A DNA stretch of 57,964 nucleotides from Pseudomonadales bacterium (GTDB taxonomy: Bacteria; Pseudomonadota; Gammaproteobacteria; Pseudomonadales; Natronospirillaceae): contig JALJPK010000001.1 of assembly GCA_022968985.1 (NCBI GenBank), forward strand, positions 1 through 57,964. The letters are read 5' to 3'. Numbering within the stretch: the first letter of the stretch is position 1; each line of letters starts with the position of its first letter. The translations under genes and the position numbers were made by a program. Shown here piece after piece: positions 27,981 through 37,197 of this stretch. Under the pieces are notes generated by a model, which worked only from the letters and a program-made list of their open reading frames with translations, was not told the DNA's origin and searched no databases.

Positions 27981-29908
27981 TGACTGAAAATAAGCGTATT
28001 CGAATAGGGGATGTGTTAGTAGATGAGCGTATTATCTCGCATGATCAATTGATGATGGCTTTGCAACAACAAAAAACATCCGGTCATAAAATTGGACGAG
28101 TGTTGGTTGATATGGGATTGGTAGAAGAAAAAAAATTATTAGAAACCCTATCTAAACATTTACGTATCCCATTTATTGAACTCAAACACTACCAGCTAGA
28201 TAAAAAATTAATTAGTCAAATTTCAGAAAATATTGCTCGTCGTTATCGTGTTTTATTATTGGCTAAAGTAAATAATCAAACTTTACAATTAGCCATGGCT
28301 GACCCTCAAGATATTATGGTTATTGATGAAGTGCATCGAATCACCAATAAAATAATAAGTCCGGTGATTGTTAGAGAATCTGAATTATTGGCCACATTAG
28401 ATGTGGTATATCGTAAACAAGATGAAATTGCCGAAATTGCCACAGAACTTGAAGGTGAATTAAGCGAAAACGATTTTGATTTAAATAGTTTAGCCGAGCA
28501 AACCGATGTTACTGATGCGCCAGTTGTACGTTTATTACAATCCATTTTTGATGATGCAGTACGAGCAAAAGCATCGGACATTCATATTGAACCAGATGAT
28601 TCATTAATACGTGTGCGTATGCGAATTGATGGTGTGTTACAAGAACAAATAATGAAAGAAAAACGTATAGCAGGTGCGCTTGTTTTACGTTTGAAAATCA
28701 TGTCCAACTTGGATATTTCAGAGAAACGCTTACCCCAGGATGGTCGATTTAATATAAGGGTACATGAGAAATCTATGGATGTAAGGCTGTCGACTTTACC
28801 TACTCAGTATGGTGAATCGGTTGTCATGCGTTTATTAGATCAGTCTAATGCTATGTTGACTCTCAAAGAGTTAGGCATGCCCGATGATATTAGAAAACGT
28901 TATGAGTTATTAATTGAAAGGCCACATGGTTTGATTTTGGTAACGGGACCGACTGGCTCAGGTAAAACGACTACATTGTATGCTTCATTAAATAGATTAA
29001 ATAGTCCACATCGGAAAATTATTACAGCAGAAGATCCCATTGAATATCGATTACCCCGTGTTAATCAAGTTCAAGTGAATACCAAAATAAATTTAACTTT
29101 TTCTACTATTTTGCGCAGTGCTTTACGTCAAGATCCTGATATTATTTTAGTAGGCGAAATGCGTGATCAAGAGACCATTAATATTGGTCTTCGAGCCGCT
29201 TTAACTGGTCATATGGTTCTTTCCACTTTACATACTAATGACGCAATCTCAAGCGCACTTCGTTTAGCTGATATGGGGGTTGAGCCGTTTATGGTTGCCT
29301 CGGCAATACGTGGTGTTATTGCTCAACGTTTAATTAGAAAAAGTTGTTTAAATTGTAAACAACCGCATGCAGTTAGTGCTCAAGAAAAAATGTGGATGGA
29401 TCATTTAGTGTTTTCTTTTAAAAAAGATAAACCGTTAGATGAGAATAATACGTCTGATGATCAAATCGACAATGTTCAAGAGCCTGAAATATTATCATTA
29501 GATCAAGCCATGTCGAGTGAAAATAACGAATTGTCACTGGATGAAACTTTAGAACTAGATGACCCATTAATGTTGCCCGCTGATTCTGTACAAAACTTCA
29601 AAAATATACAAACAAACAATCAAAATACTCAAACGATCTATTATAAAGGCACAGGTTGTTATCAATGTAATAATACGGGATATTCAGGTCGTATTGGGGT
29701 TTATGAACTGCTTGAATTTAATGAAGAAATGCTAAGGCATCTAAGAAACTTAGATCACAACAGTTTTATTCAAGCAGCAAAAAACCATCCTAATTTCATT
29801 AGTTTATCTGAACGAGCATTAGGTTATGCAAAAGAAGGTCTAACTGATTTAAGTGAAGTATTTAGAATTAGTTCGGACTTGGAAGAACGAAATAATGAAG
29901 AATTATAA
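27980..29908 (+). CDS. mshE: MSHA pilus extension ATPase MshE
   Basis: 642 residues. The N-terminal MshEN cyclic-di-GMP-binding domain has two repeats (8-31 and 37-60), of which the second keeps the conserved Gly (LVDMGLV) while the first has LVDERII. Then the GspE/PilB motor: Walker A GPTGSGKT at 323-330, Walker B region DPDIILVGEMRD and the His-box LSTLHTNDA. Zinc cysteines are Cys456, Cys459, Cys560 and Cys563; the two pairs are 100 residues apart because of a long acidic, Asn/Asp/Glu-rich insertion. Family members usually have about 30 residues there. Hexameric ATPase powering pilus extension from the cytoplasm. Confidence 0.94.
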   Translation: MTENKRIRIGDVLVDERIISHDQLMMALQQQKTSGHKIGRVLVDMGLVEEKKLLETLSKHLRIPFIELKHYQLDKKLISQISENIARRYRVLLLAKVNNQTLQLAMADPQDIMVIDEVHRITNKIISPVIVRESELLATLDVVYRKQDEIAEIATELEGELSENDFDLNSLAEQTDVTDAPVVRLLQSIFDDAVRAKASDIHIEPDDSLIRVRMRIDGVLQEQIMKEKRIAGALVLRLKIMSNLDISEKRLPQDGRFNIRVHEKSMDVRLSTLPTQYGESVVMRLLDQSNAMLTLKELGMPDDIRKRYELLIERPHGLILVTGPTGSGKTTTLYASLNRLNSPHRKIITAEDPIEYRLPRVNQVQVNTKINLTFSTILRSALRQDPDIILVGEMRDQETINIGLRAALTGHMVLSTLHTNDAISSALRLADMGVEPFMVASAIRGVIAQRLIRKSCLNCKQPHAVSAQEKMWMDHLVFSFKKDKPLDENNTSDDQIDNVQEPEILSLDQAMSSENNELSLDETLELDDPLMLPADSVQNFKNIQTNNQNTQTIYYKGTGCYQCNNTGYSGRIGVYELLEFNEEMLRHLRNLDHNSFIQAAKNHPNFISLSERALGYAKEGLTDLSEVFRISSDLEERNNEEL

Positions 29909-31115
29909 ATTTAAAGGTCAAGATGCAGCTGGAAATATAGTAACCGGACACCATCAGGCTGAGTCAAAACAAGATGTTATTTTGGAATTGAAAAGAAAAC
30001 AATTAACACCAATATTAATTGAAGTTGATAAAATAAGCATCGATTTTAATTTTGATATATCAGAAATATTACCAAAAGCTAAAGTAAAAGATGATGATTT
30101 AATTATTTTTTGTCGGCAAATGTTTGCTTTAACCCGAGCAGGTATTTCAGTTAATCGAGCCATAAGTGGGTTGGCGCAATCGTCTAATTCAGAACGACTT
30201 AAAGAAATATTATTGTTAGTTAATTCTAACTTAACATCAGGTAATAATTTAGCGACTAGTTTGTCTCCTTATAAGGCTGTTTTTGGAGAATTATTTATTG
30301 CTATGATACATGTAGGTGAATCAACTGGTCGATTAGACTTAGCATTTAAGCAATTAATTAATCATTTAGAGTTAGAGAAAGACACTAAGAAAAAAATGAA
30401 ATCGGCTACACGTTACCCTATGATGGTAACTATGGCAATTGCTGTTGCATTGGTTATTATTAATTTATTTGTGATACCTAAATTTGCTAAAATATTTAGT
30501 AAATTTGGAAATGAATTACCTGTTCCGACCAAAATATTAATGGGTACTAGTGATTTCTTTGTACAGTTTTGGCCTTTTTTATTGGCGACGTTAGTTATCA
30601 GTATTTTTTCATGGAAAGTGTTTATTAGAACTGAAAAAGGTGAGTTATTTAAAGACACCATGATACTTAAATTACCGATTGTAGGCCCTATCTATACAAG
30701 AATTACATTAGGACGATTTATTCGGCCTTTTGCCATGATGCTTGAAGCCGGTGTGCCGATGTTACAAGCATTATCGGTGACAGCAAAAGCAGTGGGTAAT
30801 AAAAAAATTGGTAATGCCGTTCTAGGCATGAGAAACGGGATTGAGCGTGGTGATACATTATTAAAAACAGCAGGCAGTTCAGGTCAGTTTAATACGTTAG
30901 TATTACAGATGATTGCAGTAGGAGAAGAAACCGGACAAGTGTCAGAACTGTTAGAAGAAGTGGGTGATTTTTACGAACAAGAAGTAGAATACGATTTAAA
31001 GAGAATGGCAGAAGCCATTGAGCCGATATTATTAGTATTTATGGGAGCGATGGTGCTGGTTTTAGCGTTAGGTATATTCTTACCAATGTGGGATTTAAGT
31101 TCAAATATGGGATGA
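29895..31115 (+). CDS. mshG: MSHA platform protein MshG (PilC/GspF-like)
   Basis: 406 residues from the ATG at 29895, which overlaps the end of mshE by 14 bases and follows GGAAGAA. Two T2SF (GspF) domains: the first around residues 65-190 with FCRQMFALTRAGISV and HVGESTGRLDLAF, the second around 268-390 with RFIRPFAMMLEAGVPML and AVGEETGQVSELL. Three membrane segments, the last at the C-terminus (ILLVFMGAMVLVLALGIF). It is the polytopic inner-membrane platform protein on which the MshE motor acts. Last gene of the operon. Confidence 0.93.
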   Translation: MKNYKFKGQDAAGNIVTGHHQAESKQDVILELKRKQLTPILIEVDKISIDFNFDISEILPKAKVKDDDLIIFCRQMFALTRAGISVNRAISGLAQSSNSERLKEILLLVNSNLTSGNNLATSLSPYKAVFGELFIAMIHVGESTGRLDLAFKQLINHLELEKDTKKKMKSATRYPMMVTMAIAVALVIINLFVIPKFAKIFSKFGNELPVPTKILMGTSDFFVQFWPFLLATLVISIFSWKVFIRTEKGELFKDTMILKLPIVGPIYTRITLGRFIRPFAMMLEAGVPMLQALSVTAKAVGNKKIGNAVLGMRNGIERGDTLLKTAGSSGQFNTLVLQMIAVGEETGQVSELLEEVGDFYEQEVEYDLKRMAEAIEPILLVFMGAMVLVLALGIFLPMWDLSSNMG

Positions 31116-31721
31116 TAGTGTTTAGTTTTAAAAGGAATTTGGTTTGACTAGATTGACTTTGGTCAGTCAAAACACCTGTAACAAACTGTATTTAATAACC
31201 AAGGTTAAATCGACACTCATATTAATTACCTTCTAGAAAAATGAATGCTGACGATGTATTAAGATGAATGTAAACGTGAGTTTAGTAGTGTATCGTTTGA
31301 TTAATCTACAATATTGAGACTATGTAAAGGCTGTATTGTTATTTAATATAATAATAAATAATAAATTGTGATGTTCATGTTTTTTGAAAATTAGATAAAA
31401 AAGTAGTTGAATACTGACTGAATTCACAGATTTAAGTTAAAAAATCACCTGGGAAATTTGTAATTAAACAATATTATATGTCTGGAATAAAGTTAGGATT
31501 AACAATTGTTATCATTCGGTAACTGTGTTTGAAGCTTGTATAAACTTATTGTTGAAGTTGTTAAACATACCCAAGCAATCTAGGTTGTAGGCACTCATTT
31601 AGTTAAATTGGTCTTATGAATCCCAATATTTTGAACAGTTTCTGAAGTAAGTGGTCAAACATGATTATTTTCAATAATCATTAATAATAACTACATCCCT
31701 GTAATTATGTGTTCTTAATAT
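31116..31721. other. Intergenic region after mshG, no gene seen
   Basis: About 600 AT-rich bases between converging genes. In other species mshF, mshB and mshA follow mshG; no pilin-like N-terminal motif or other supported open frame is present here on either strand. A weak inverted repeat (TTTGACT at 31142-31148 with AGTCAAA at 31164-31170) lies just after mshG but lacks a T run. It could be decayed sequence; I see no recognisable remnant. Confidence 0.55.
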
Positions 31722-31904
31722 TTAGGATGCCGCTGCATAACGGACTTTTAAGGTCTCGCGTTTAAATAATAAACCGTTACTGGGTAAAGCTAATAAATAA
31801 CCATCTTTAGGATAATTAGCAGTCACCATATAGCGGTTACCTTTTATTTTAATTTCATCGCCGATGTACTTTTTATGCCATTGTTCTTTAGTCGCTGTAG
31901 TCAT
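31722..31904 (-). CDS. Small hypothetical protein, 60 residues
   Basis: A strong purine-rich ribosome site (GGGGAAGGGA) stands just before the ATG (complement of 31902-31904), which argues for a translated gene despite the size. The protein is soluble and basic with strand-forming patches (DEIKIKGNRYMVTANY, GYLLALPS). No family recognised. It is monocistronic, about 120 bases downstream of the histidine kinase gene on the same strand. Confidence 0.62.
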   Translation of the reverse strand: MTTATKEQWHKKYIGDEIKIKGNRYMVTANYPKDGYLLALPSNGLLFKRETLKVRYAAAS

Positions 31905-32026
31905 TGTCCCTTCCCCTAATTCGTACAGTGGAATGTTATATTAACTATATCGGCATTATTTGAAGAAACTTTAGGATTTAAATTACAATTGATTACCTGC
32001 TGTAATTTATATTTAAGAAGTAGGGT

Positions 32027-34108
32027 TTAAGCCTTAAGTGCAGTATCAATTACTTTTAACATCTCATCTTGATCAAACGGTTTTGCTATATGAGCCAACA
32101 TTCCAAGTGCATAATACTTTTCAATATCTTCTTTAAATACGTTGGCGGTCAGTGCTACTATGGGGGTGTTATCAGCTAAATGTTCGGACATTATTATTTT
32201 AGTTGCGCTAATACCATCCATAATAGGCATTTGAATATCCATTAATATTAAGTCATATCGATTAAGTTTTAATAGATCGATACAAATTTTACCATTTTTC
32301 GCAATGCTTACTTTCGCACCTACGTCTTCTAAAATACTCTGGACAATAAGCTGGTTAAACTCGGTATCTTCTACTAATAAAATATGTAAATTATCAAAAC
32401 GTATATCTTCTTTTATTTCATTTTCTGAAATTTTTGTTTGGGGTGATACAATCGCATTATATAGTTTGTATGTACTAAATGGTTTTTTAATAATAATAAT
32501 GTCTTCAGGCATGCCATTAATTAAAGACGGTTCAATACAAGCTATAATGGTTTTGTTTGTATTTTGTTTAAATCGATCGATTATGTTAATTACATCAATG
32601 TCAGACTCATATTGATAATAAAATAAATAATCGAAGTTTTGTTTGTCAAAATGAAATCCTAGTTTTTTAATTTCTTTTATTAATGAAATATCTAAATGCT
32701 CAGGAATGTTCAGAGTTAAATTATTTAGTGTTTCTATTTTTTGGTGTTCAGAATTTTCTAATGGTAATGTGATTGTGAACTCGGATCCAATATTTTCTTT
32801 ACTTGTTACTTCAATCGACCCACCCATTAACTGGGTTAAATTTTTGCATATATTTAAACCTAATCCAGTACCACCAAATTTTCTAGTGGTACTAGTGTCT
32901 CCTTGAGTGAAACTATCAAAAACATTGTTAAGTTGGTTGTCATCCATGCCTATCCCACTGTCACAATAACGAATAATTATATTGTTTTTATGAAAATTGA
33001 TAAATAATCGAACGTAGCCATCCATTGTAAATTTAACAGCATTGCTGCCTAAATTATTTAAAATTTGTAATATCCTTAGGGAGTCGCCATTTAGGTGTTT
33101 AGGTAAAATAGGAGGAGTGTATATCTCAAATTGCAAATTTTTAGATCGTGCTAGTTCGTAAATAGTTGCACTATGTGTCTCAAGTAATTCGGTTAAATCA
33201 AAATCTATTTTTTCAATACTGAGTTTGTTTTCTTCAATTTTACTGAAGTCCAATATGTCATTAATAATTAGAAATAAACACTTACTTGAAATGATTATTT
33301 TATCTAATAACTCAGACACATTAGGGTCTTTACTTGTTTTTTTTGCTAACCCCGATATACCAATAACACTATTTAAAGGTGTGCGAATTTCGTGGGACAT
33401 ATTCGCTAAAAATCTAGACTTAGCTTCATTGCTAGCCTCAGCTTCAATTTTAGCAAGTTTGAGTTGATTAATTAATTTTATCTGGCTAATGTATAAAAAT
33501 AGTACTGCAATAATGGCAAGTATTGAACCTAAACCAATAGCAAGTTGATATAAAAATTGTTGTTTGTATTTAATATTTAATTCATTAAGTAAATCAGCGT
33601 GCTCTTTTTCAATATTTTGAATCACTTTTTGGATATAACTATTCCATTTTTTAGAGATACTGTTTAATGTTGTTTTTAACTGTAATGCCGTTTCGTTTTC
33701 GTTTTCGTTTTTGTTTTCCATTGAAATTTCTGTAATACTGATATCCAGTGTTTTTAATTCATTAGAAAATTGAATTAGATAGTTTGAGTCACCAAATTTA
33801 TTATGAATGTTAATTGTATTTTGGCTTGTTAAGTCATTAGCAATACTGCCTTTCATTATTTTTACGCGTTTTTGTAAATTTCGTAAACTACGTTTGTTTT
33901 TCTTAATTAAATATTGATCAATATCAATTTCTAATAATAAAAGTTTACTGCGTATACCTAAATTATTATTCACAATTGCAATAACAGGGGTGTAACTTTT
34001 ATTTTTTACTTCTTTTACTGAGCCCAGAGATAAGTAAACCGTCAATAATATGAAGCAAATTAATAAAAATAAGATTATAAAAATAATTGACGATTTTTTG
34101 TTAGTCAT
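32027..34108 (-). CDS. Hybrid sensor histidine kinase/response regulator
   Basis: 693 residues. Two transmembrane helices (about 8-28 and 187-208) frame a helical periplasmic sensor of some 155 residues, which contains an Asn-Glu repeat (133-138). HisKA follows with His239 in NMSHEIRTP; the HATPase has [22 protein letters not shown] and [15 protein letters not shown] stretch at about 460-570 looks like a degenerate receiver (ends [17 protein letters not shown]), and a canonical receiver ends the protein (Asp624 in LILMDIQMP, Thr654, Lys676). No output domain or cognate regulator gene is adjacent. It lies 23 bases after the small periplasmic gene, which may provide its input. Confidence 0.92.
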   Translation of the reverse strand: MTNKKSSIIFIILFLLICFILLTVYLSLGSVKEVKNKSYTPVIAIVNNNLGIRSKLLLLEIDIDQYLIKKNKRSLRNLQKRVKIMKGSIANDLTSQNTINIHNKFGDSNYLIQFSNELKTLDISITEISMENKNENENETALQLKTTLNSISKKWNSYIQKVIQNIEKEHADLLNELNIKYKQQFLYQLAIGLGSILAIIAVLFLYISQIKLINQLKLAKIEAEASNEAKSRFLANMSHEIRTPLNSVIGISGLAKKTSKDPNVSELLDKIIISSKCLFLIINDILDFSKIEENKLSIEKIDFDLTELLETHSATIYELARSKNLQFEIYTPPILPKHLNGDSLRILQILNNLGSNAVKFTMDGYVRLFINFHKNNIIIRYCDSGIGMDDNQLNNVFDSFTQGDTSTTRKFGGTGLGLNICKNLTQLMGGSIEVTSKENIGSEFTITLPLENSEHQKIETLNNLTLNIPEHLDISLIKEIKKLGFHFDKQNFDYLFYYQYESDIDVINIIDRFKQNTNKTIIACIEPSLINGMPEDIIIIKKPFSTYKLYNAIVSPQTKISENEIKEDIRFDNLHILLVEDTEFNQLIVQSILEDVGAKVSIAKNGKICIDLLKLNRYDLILMDIQMPIMDGISATKIIMSEHLADNTPIVALTANVFKEDIEKYYALGMLAHIAKPFDQDEMLKVIDTALKA

Positions 34109-34131
34109 TAGTTAGTCTTTTTGGATTAATA

Positions 34132-34626
34132 TCATTCAACGTCAATTTCTTTAACTTGCCAAATAGACATATTGTAATAATCATCTCTTCTCAGTTCTTC
34201 AATATCTGTAAATGGAAAAACAACAAACATAGGGCCTTTATCATTAATAGTTAAACGTTGCCCGTTTTCATGAGTCGCTAACAATACCCCATATTTTTTA
34301 AGATCTTGGATTTCAATTTGTACTACATAATCATCCCATGCAGTGATGTTTACTAATGAACCTTTAAAACCAAGCATTTTCAGTAAATCATAAAAATTAA
34401 TACCTGTATATACACTGATATTATTAGAAACATGATTACTTGTATTGATTGTGTACTGAGGTAATTGATCAATCATATCGGCATCAAAAATAGCAAAATC
34501 ATCTTCATTTGTGAGTGAGATATTACCAGTGACTTCAAGTATGACTTCATTTTTTGGTAATTCTAAAGAAGTTTGCGCAAAACTAAAATTAACTAATAGA
34601 ATAAAGGGTAAAATTTTATAAAACAT
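34132..34626 (-). CDS. Small periplasmic protein of the oxidoreductase molybdopterin-binding fold
   Basis: 164 residues with a signal peptide (cleavage likely after SFA, about residue 17). The mature part resembles the sulfite-oxidase-type molybdopterin-binding fold in its short stand-alone form: ILEVTGNISLTNEDDFAIFD, YTGINFYDLLKMLGF, VNITAWDDYVVQIEI and GPMFVVFPF. The cofactor-ligating cysteine of true oxidoreductases is absent (I see no Cys), so cofactor chemistry is unlikely. Upstream partner of the histidine kinase on the same strand; similar proteins often sit beside sensor proteins, which suggests a periplasmic sensing accessory. Confidence 0.75.
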   Translation of the reverse strand: MFYKILPFILLVNFSFAQTSLELPKNEVILEVTGNISLTNEDDFAIFDADMIDQLPQYTINTSNHVSNNISVYTGINFYDLLKMLGFKGSLVNITAWDDYVVQIEIQDLKKYGVLLATHENGQRLTINDKGPMFVVFPFTDIEELRRDDYYNMSIWQVKEIDVE

Positions 34627-34883
34627 AATAAGACCTTTGATTAGATTGTTATTTTCCGATTAATAAAATGAAACATAACAGCAAATTAATGCTCCTTAAA
34701 GTTTAGCTTTTAATAACTAGAGTGCAATTTTTTATAAACAGAATTACTAAAAGGTTCAGCTTAAATTAACTTTGTAAAATTAAGTGCTATTTTTTATATT
34801 GACGAATTTAATTTAGTTATGCTTTATTAAATCTGCATACAGTCTGTAAAATCTCGGTCTATACTCTTTGTTACAAAGTGTTT

Positions 34884-34919
34884 TTTATCAAAACATATCA
34901 ATTTATCAAAACATATCAA
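34884..34919. repeat. 18-bp direct tandem repeat x2 upstream of the acyl-CoA dehydrogenase gene
   Basis: Two perfect contiguous copies of TTTATCAAAACATATCAA end 24 bases before the ATG at 34944. They fill the likely promoter or leader of the gene and could be paired regulator sites or a short variable repeat. The rest of the 317-base gap (34627-34943) between the divergent genes is AT-rich, with no other structure that I can support. Confidence 0.85.
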
Positions 34920-34943
34920 TGCTAAAAAGCACTAGGAGCCTCT

Positions 34944-36716
34944 ATGCATCAATATAAAACGCCAATTAAAGACATTCATTTTGTGTTAGATACTTTAAAT
35001 TATTCACAGCATTGCCAAAATATAGGCGCAGTTGAGGCGACGGATGACATGATTGAAGCGATCTTGGAAGAAGCTGCAAAGTTTTGTGAACAAATATTGG
35101 CTCCATTAAACCAAGTAGGTGATCAAGAAGGTTGTCAGTTTAACGATGGGGCTGTCACCACACCTACAGGTTTTAAAGAAGCTTATGTTCAATGGGTAGA
35201 AAATGGCTGGCCATCATTAGCGCAAAAAGAAGAGTTTGGTGGTCAAGGTATGCCTGAGTCATTGGGTAATGTAATTAATGAGTTAGGTGGTAGTGCAAAT
35301 TGGGCCTGGGCCATGTATTCAGGATTAAGCCATGGTGCGATGAATACATTAGAACTACACGGAACTAAACAACAAAAAGAAGAGTATTTAAAACCATTAG
35401 TTAGTGGGCAATGGACAGGCACAATGTGTCTGACTGAACCACAATGCGGCACAGATTTAGGATTATTAAATACCAAAGCACTACCAAATGATGATGGAAG
35501 TTATAACATTGATGGCACAAAAATTTTTATATCAGCAGGTGAACACGATTTAGCTGAAAATATTGTGCATATTGTATTAGCCAGAATGCCTGATTCGCCG
35601 CTAGGTAGCCGAGGTATTTCGTTATTTATTGTACCTAAATTATTAGCGGGTGAAAAAAATAACGTTATCTGTGGCTCCATAGAACACAAAATGGGTATTC
35701 ATGGCAATGCCACCTGTGTAATGAATTTTGATGGGGCAAAAGGTTTTTTAATTGGGCCTAAAAATAAGGGCTTAAACTGTATGTTTACCTTTATGAATTT
35801 TGCTCGAATTGCTACTGCGGTTCAGGGTTTGAGTACGATGGAATTAGCCTATCAAGGCAGTCTCGCATATGCGAAAGAGCGTCGTTCTATGCGCTCGTTA
35901 ACGGGTACGAAATCACCAGCTGAACCCGCTGATTTAATTATTGAACATGCCGATGTACGACGTATGTTGTTAACTCAAAAAGCCTTTGCCGAAGGCTCGC
36001 GTATGTTAATTTATCAATTAGGTTTGTATGTTGATATCGCTAAACAAGAAGTCCAAAATGAAGATACAAAACGCGCCGATGAGTTTTTGGGGTTATTAAC
36101 TCCGATTGCCAAAGCGTTTATAACCGAAGCTGGCTGTGAATCTGCCAATTTAGGCATGCAAGTATTTGGTGGACATGGATATATCAAAGAATGGGGCATG
36201 GAGCAGATTGTTCGTGACGCGCGTATTTCTACTTTATATGAAGGTACCACGGGTATTCAAGCTTTGGATTTATTAGGTCGAAAAGTGTTATCGAATAGAG
36301 GTGCAGTGCTTAAGAAATTCACTAAAGAAATTCAAGTATTTTGTAAAAAATCCAAAAAAATAAAAGAGATGAAACCTTTTGCTTCTCGTTTAATTAAATT
36401 AAGTAAAGAGTGGAGTGGTTTAACATTAAGAATTGGGTTAAAAGCCCGTAAAAATCGTGATGAAGTGAACGCAGCTTGTGTGGAATATTTGATGTATTCA
36501 GGTTATACCGTTTTAGCTTATATGTGGGCACAAATGGCGTTTAGTGCTTATACAGCATTACAAAATCCAGCGTGTGAAAACAAACAAATGTACATTAATA
36601 AAATTCAAACTTGTGAATTTTATTATCAGCGTCTATTACCGCGTACTCGTGGTTTAAAAGATTGTTTATTAGGTGGTTGTGAAACATTAATGCAAATGTC
36701 TGCAGATGAGTTTTAA
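34944..36716 (+). CDS. Acyl-CoA dehydrogenase, long DmdC/FadE5-like subfamily
   Basis: 590 residues, the length of the subfamily with an extra N-terminal helix and a C-terminal extension (acetyl-CoA-dehydrogenase-like C domain). FAD-binding and active-site signatures: MCLTEPQCGTDLG, KIFISAGEHDL, and GMQVFGGHGYIKEWGMEQ followed by RDARISTLYEGTTGIQALD. Glu433 in YEGT is in the position of the catalytic base of MCAD-type enzymes. It oxidises an acyl-CoA to the 2-enoyl-CoA in the cytoplasm. Members act on medium- or long-chain fatty acyl-CoA or, in DmdC, on methylmercaptopropionyl-CoA from DMSP; sequence alone does not decide. AGGAGCC precedes the ATG. Confidence 0.9.
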   Translation: MHQYKTPIKDIHFVLDTLNYSQHCQNIGAVEATDDMIEAILEEAAKFCEQILAPLNQVGDQEGCQFNDGAVTTPTGFKEAYVQWVENGWPSLAQKEEFGGQGMPESLGNVINELGGSANWAWAMYSGLSHGAMNTLELHGTKQQKEEYLKPLVSGQWTGTMCLTEPQCGTDLGLLNTKALPNDDGSYNIDGTKIFISAGEHDLAENIVHIVLARMPDSPLGSRGISLFIVPKLLAGEKNNVICGSIEHKMGIHGNATCVMNFDGAKGFLIGPKNKGLNCMFTFMNFARIATAVQGLSTMELAYQGSLAYAKERRSMRSLTGTKSPAEPADLIIEHADVRRMLLTQKAFAEGSRMLIYQLGLYVDIAKQEVQNEDTKRADEFLGLLTPIAKAFITEAGCESANLGMQVFGGHGYIKEWGMEQIVRDARISTLYEGTTGIQALDLLGRKVLSNRGAVLKKFTKEIQVFCKKSKKIKEMKPFASRLIKLSKEWSGLTLRIGLKARKNRDEVNAACVEYLMYSGYTVLAYMWAQMAFSAYTALQNPACENKQMYINKIQTCEFYYQRLLPRTRGLKDCLLGGCETLMQMSADEF

Positions 36717-36758
36717 GTGTTCCTTAAGTGTTCTTTAAGTGTTCTTTAAGTGTTCTTT
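36715..36758. repeat. 11-bp tandem repeat (AAGTGTTCTTT)x4
   Basis: Four contiguous copies, the first with one mismatch, begin inside the stop codon of the upstream acyl-CoA dehydrogenase and run directly into the 91-bp array. Confidence 0.93.
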
Positions 36759-37122
36759 AAGTTTAATTAATCGAAATGATGATTAATTAAAAGCTTGGTG
36801 AGTATTCTGGCAGAAGGGGACCTTCTTTGAATGCTCAGTCGCTGCTTTTAAGTTTAATTAATCGTGAAGATGATTAATTAAACGCTTGGTGAGTATTCTG
36901 GCAGAAGGGGACCTTCTTTGAATGCTCAGTCGCTGCTTTTAAGTTTAATTAATCGAGAAGATGATTAATTAAACGCTTGGTGAGTATTCTGGCAGAAGGG
37001 GACCTTCTTTGAATGCTCAGTCGCTGCTTTTAAGTTTAATTAATCGAGAAGATGATTAATTAAACGCTTGGTGAGTATTCTGGCAGAAGGGGACCTTCTT
37101 TGAATGCTCAGTCGCTGCTTTT
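36759..37122. repeat. 91-bp tandem repeat x4 with two internal dyads
   Basis: Four head-to-tail copies start at 36759, 36850, 36941 and 37032. Copies 3 and 4 look identical, copy 2 differs by one base and copy 1 by several, all in its first 40 bases. Each unit holds (A) a perfect 12-base inverted repeat, GTTTAATTAATC-8-GATTAATTAAAC, and (B) a compound hairpin, GAGTATTC pairing with GAATGCTC around AGAAGG-gga-CCTTCT. No spacers, so not CRISPR; no open frame through the unit. The array fills the gap between two paralogous acyl-CoA dehydrogenase genes and ends inside the apparent 5' coding region of the second. It could be a repeated structured RNA, a protein-binding array or a selfish palindromic repeat. 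Confidence 0.95.
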
Positions 37123-37197
37123 ATTTTATATAAAGACGTATTTAAGCTGAATGAGTTTTGGAAAACATCCAATAATTTTCAAGATGCCAGTGATGAC

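Noticed and set aside
31142..31170. Terminator after mshG (TTTGACT/AGTCAAA inverted repeat)
   Set aside because: The stem is short with a 15-base loop and no T run; kept only as a note in the intergenic entry.
36759..37122. CRISPR array or integron attC array
   Set aside because: The units are contiguous with no unique spacers, and the dyads lack the GTTRRRY/RYYYAAC core sites of attC; no cas or integrase gene is present.
37104..37133. Small frame beginning ATGCTCAGTCGC in each 91-bp repeat as a leader peptide
   Set aside because: It ends after six to nine codons, has no adjacent ribosome site and is out of frame with the dehydrogenase.
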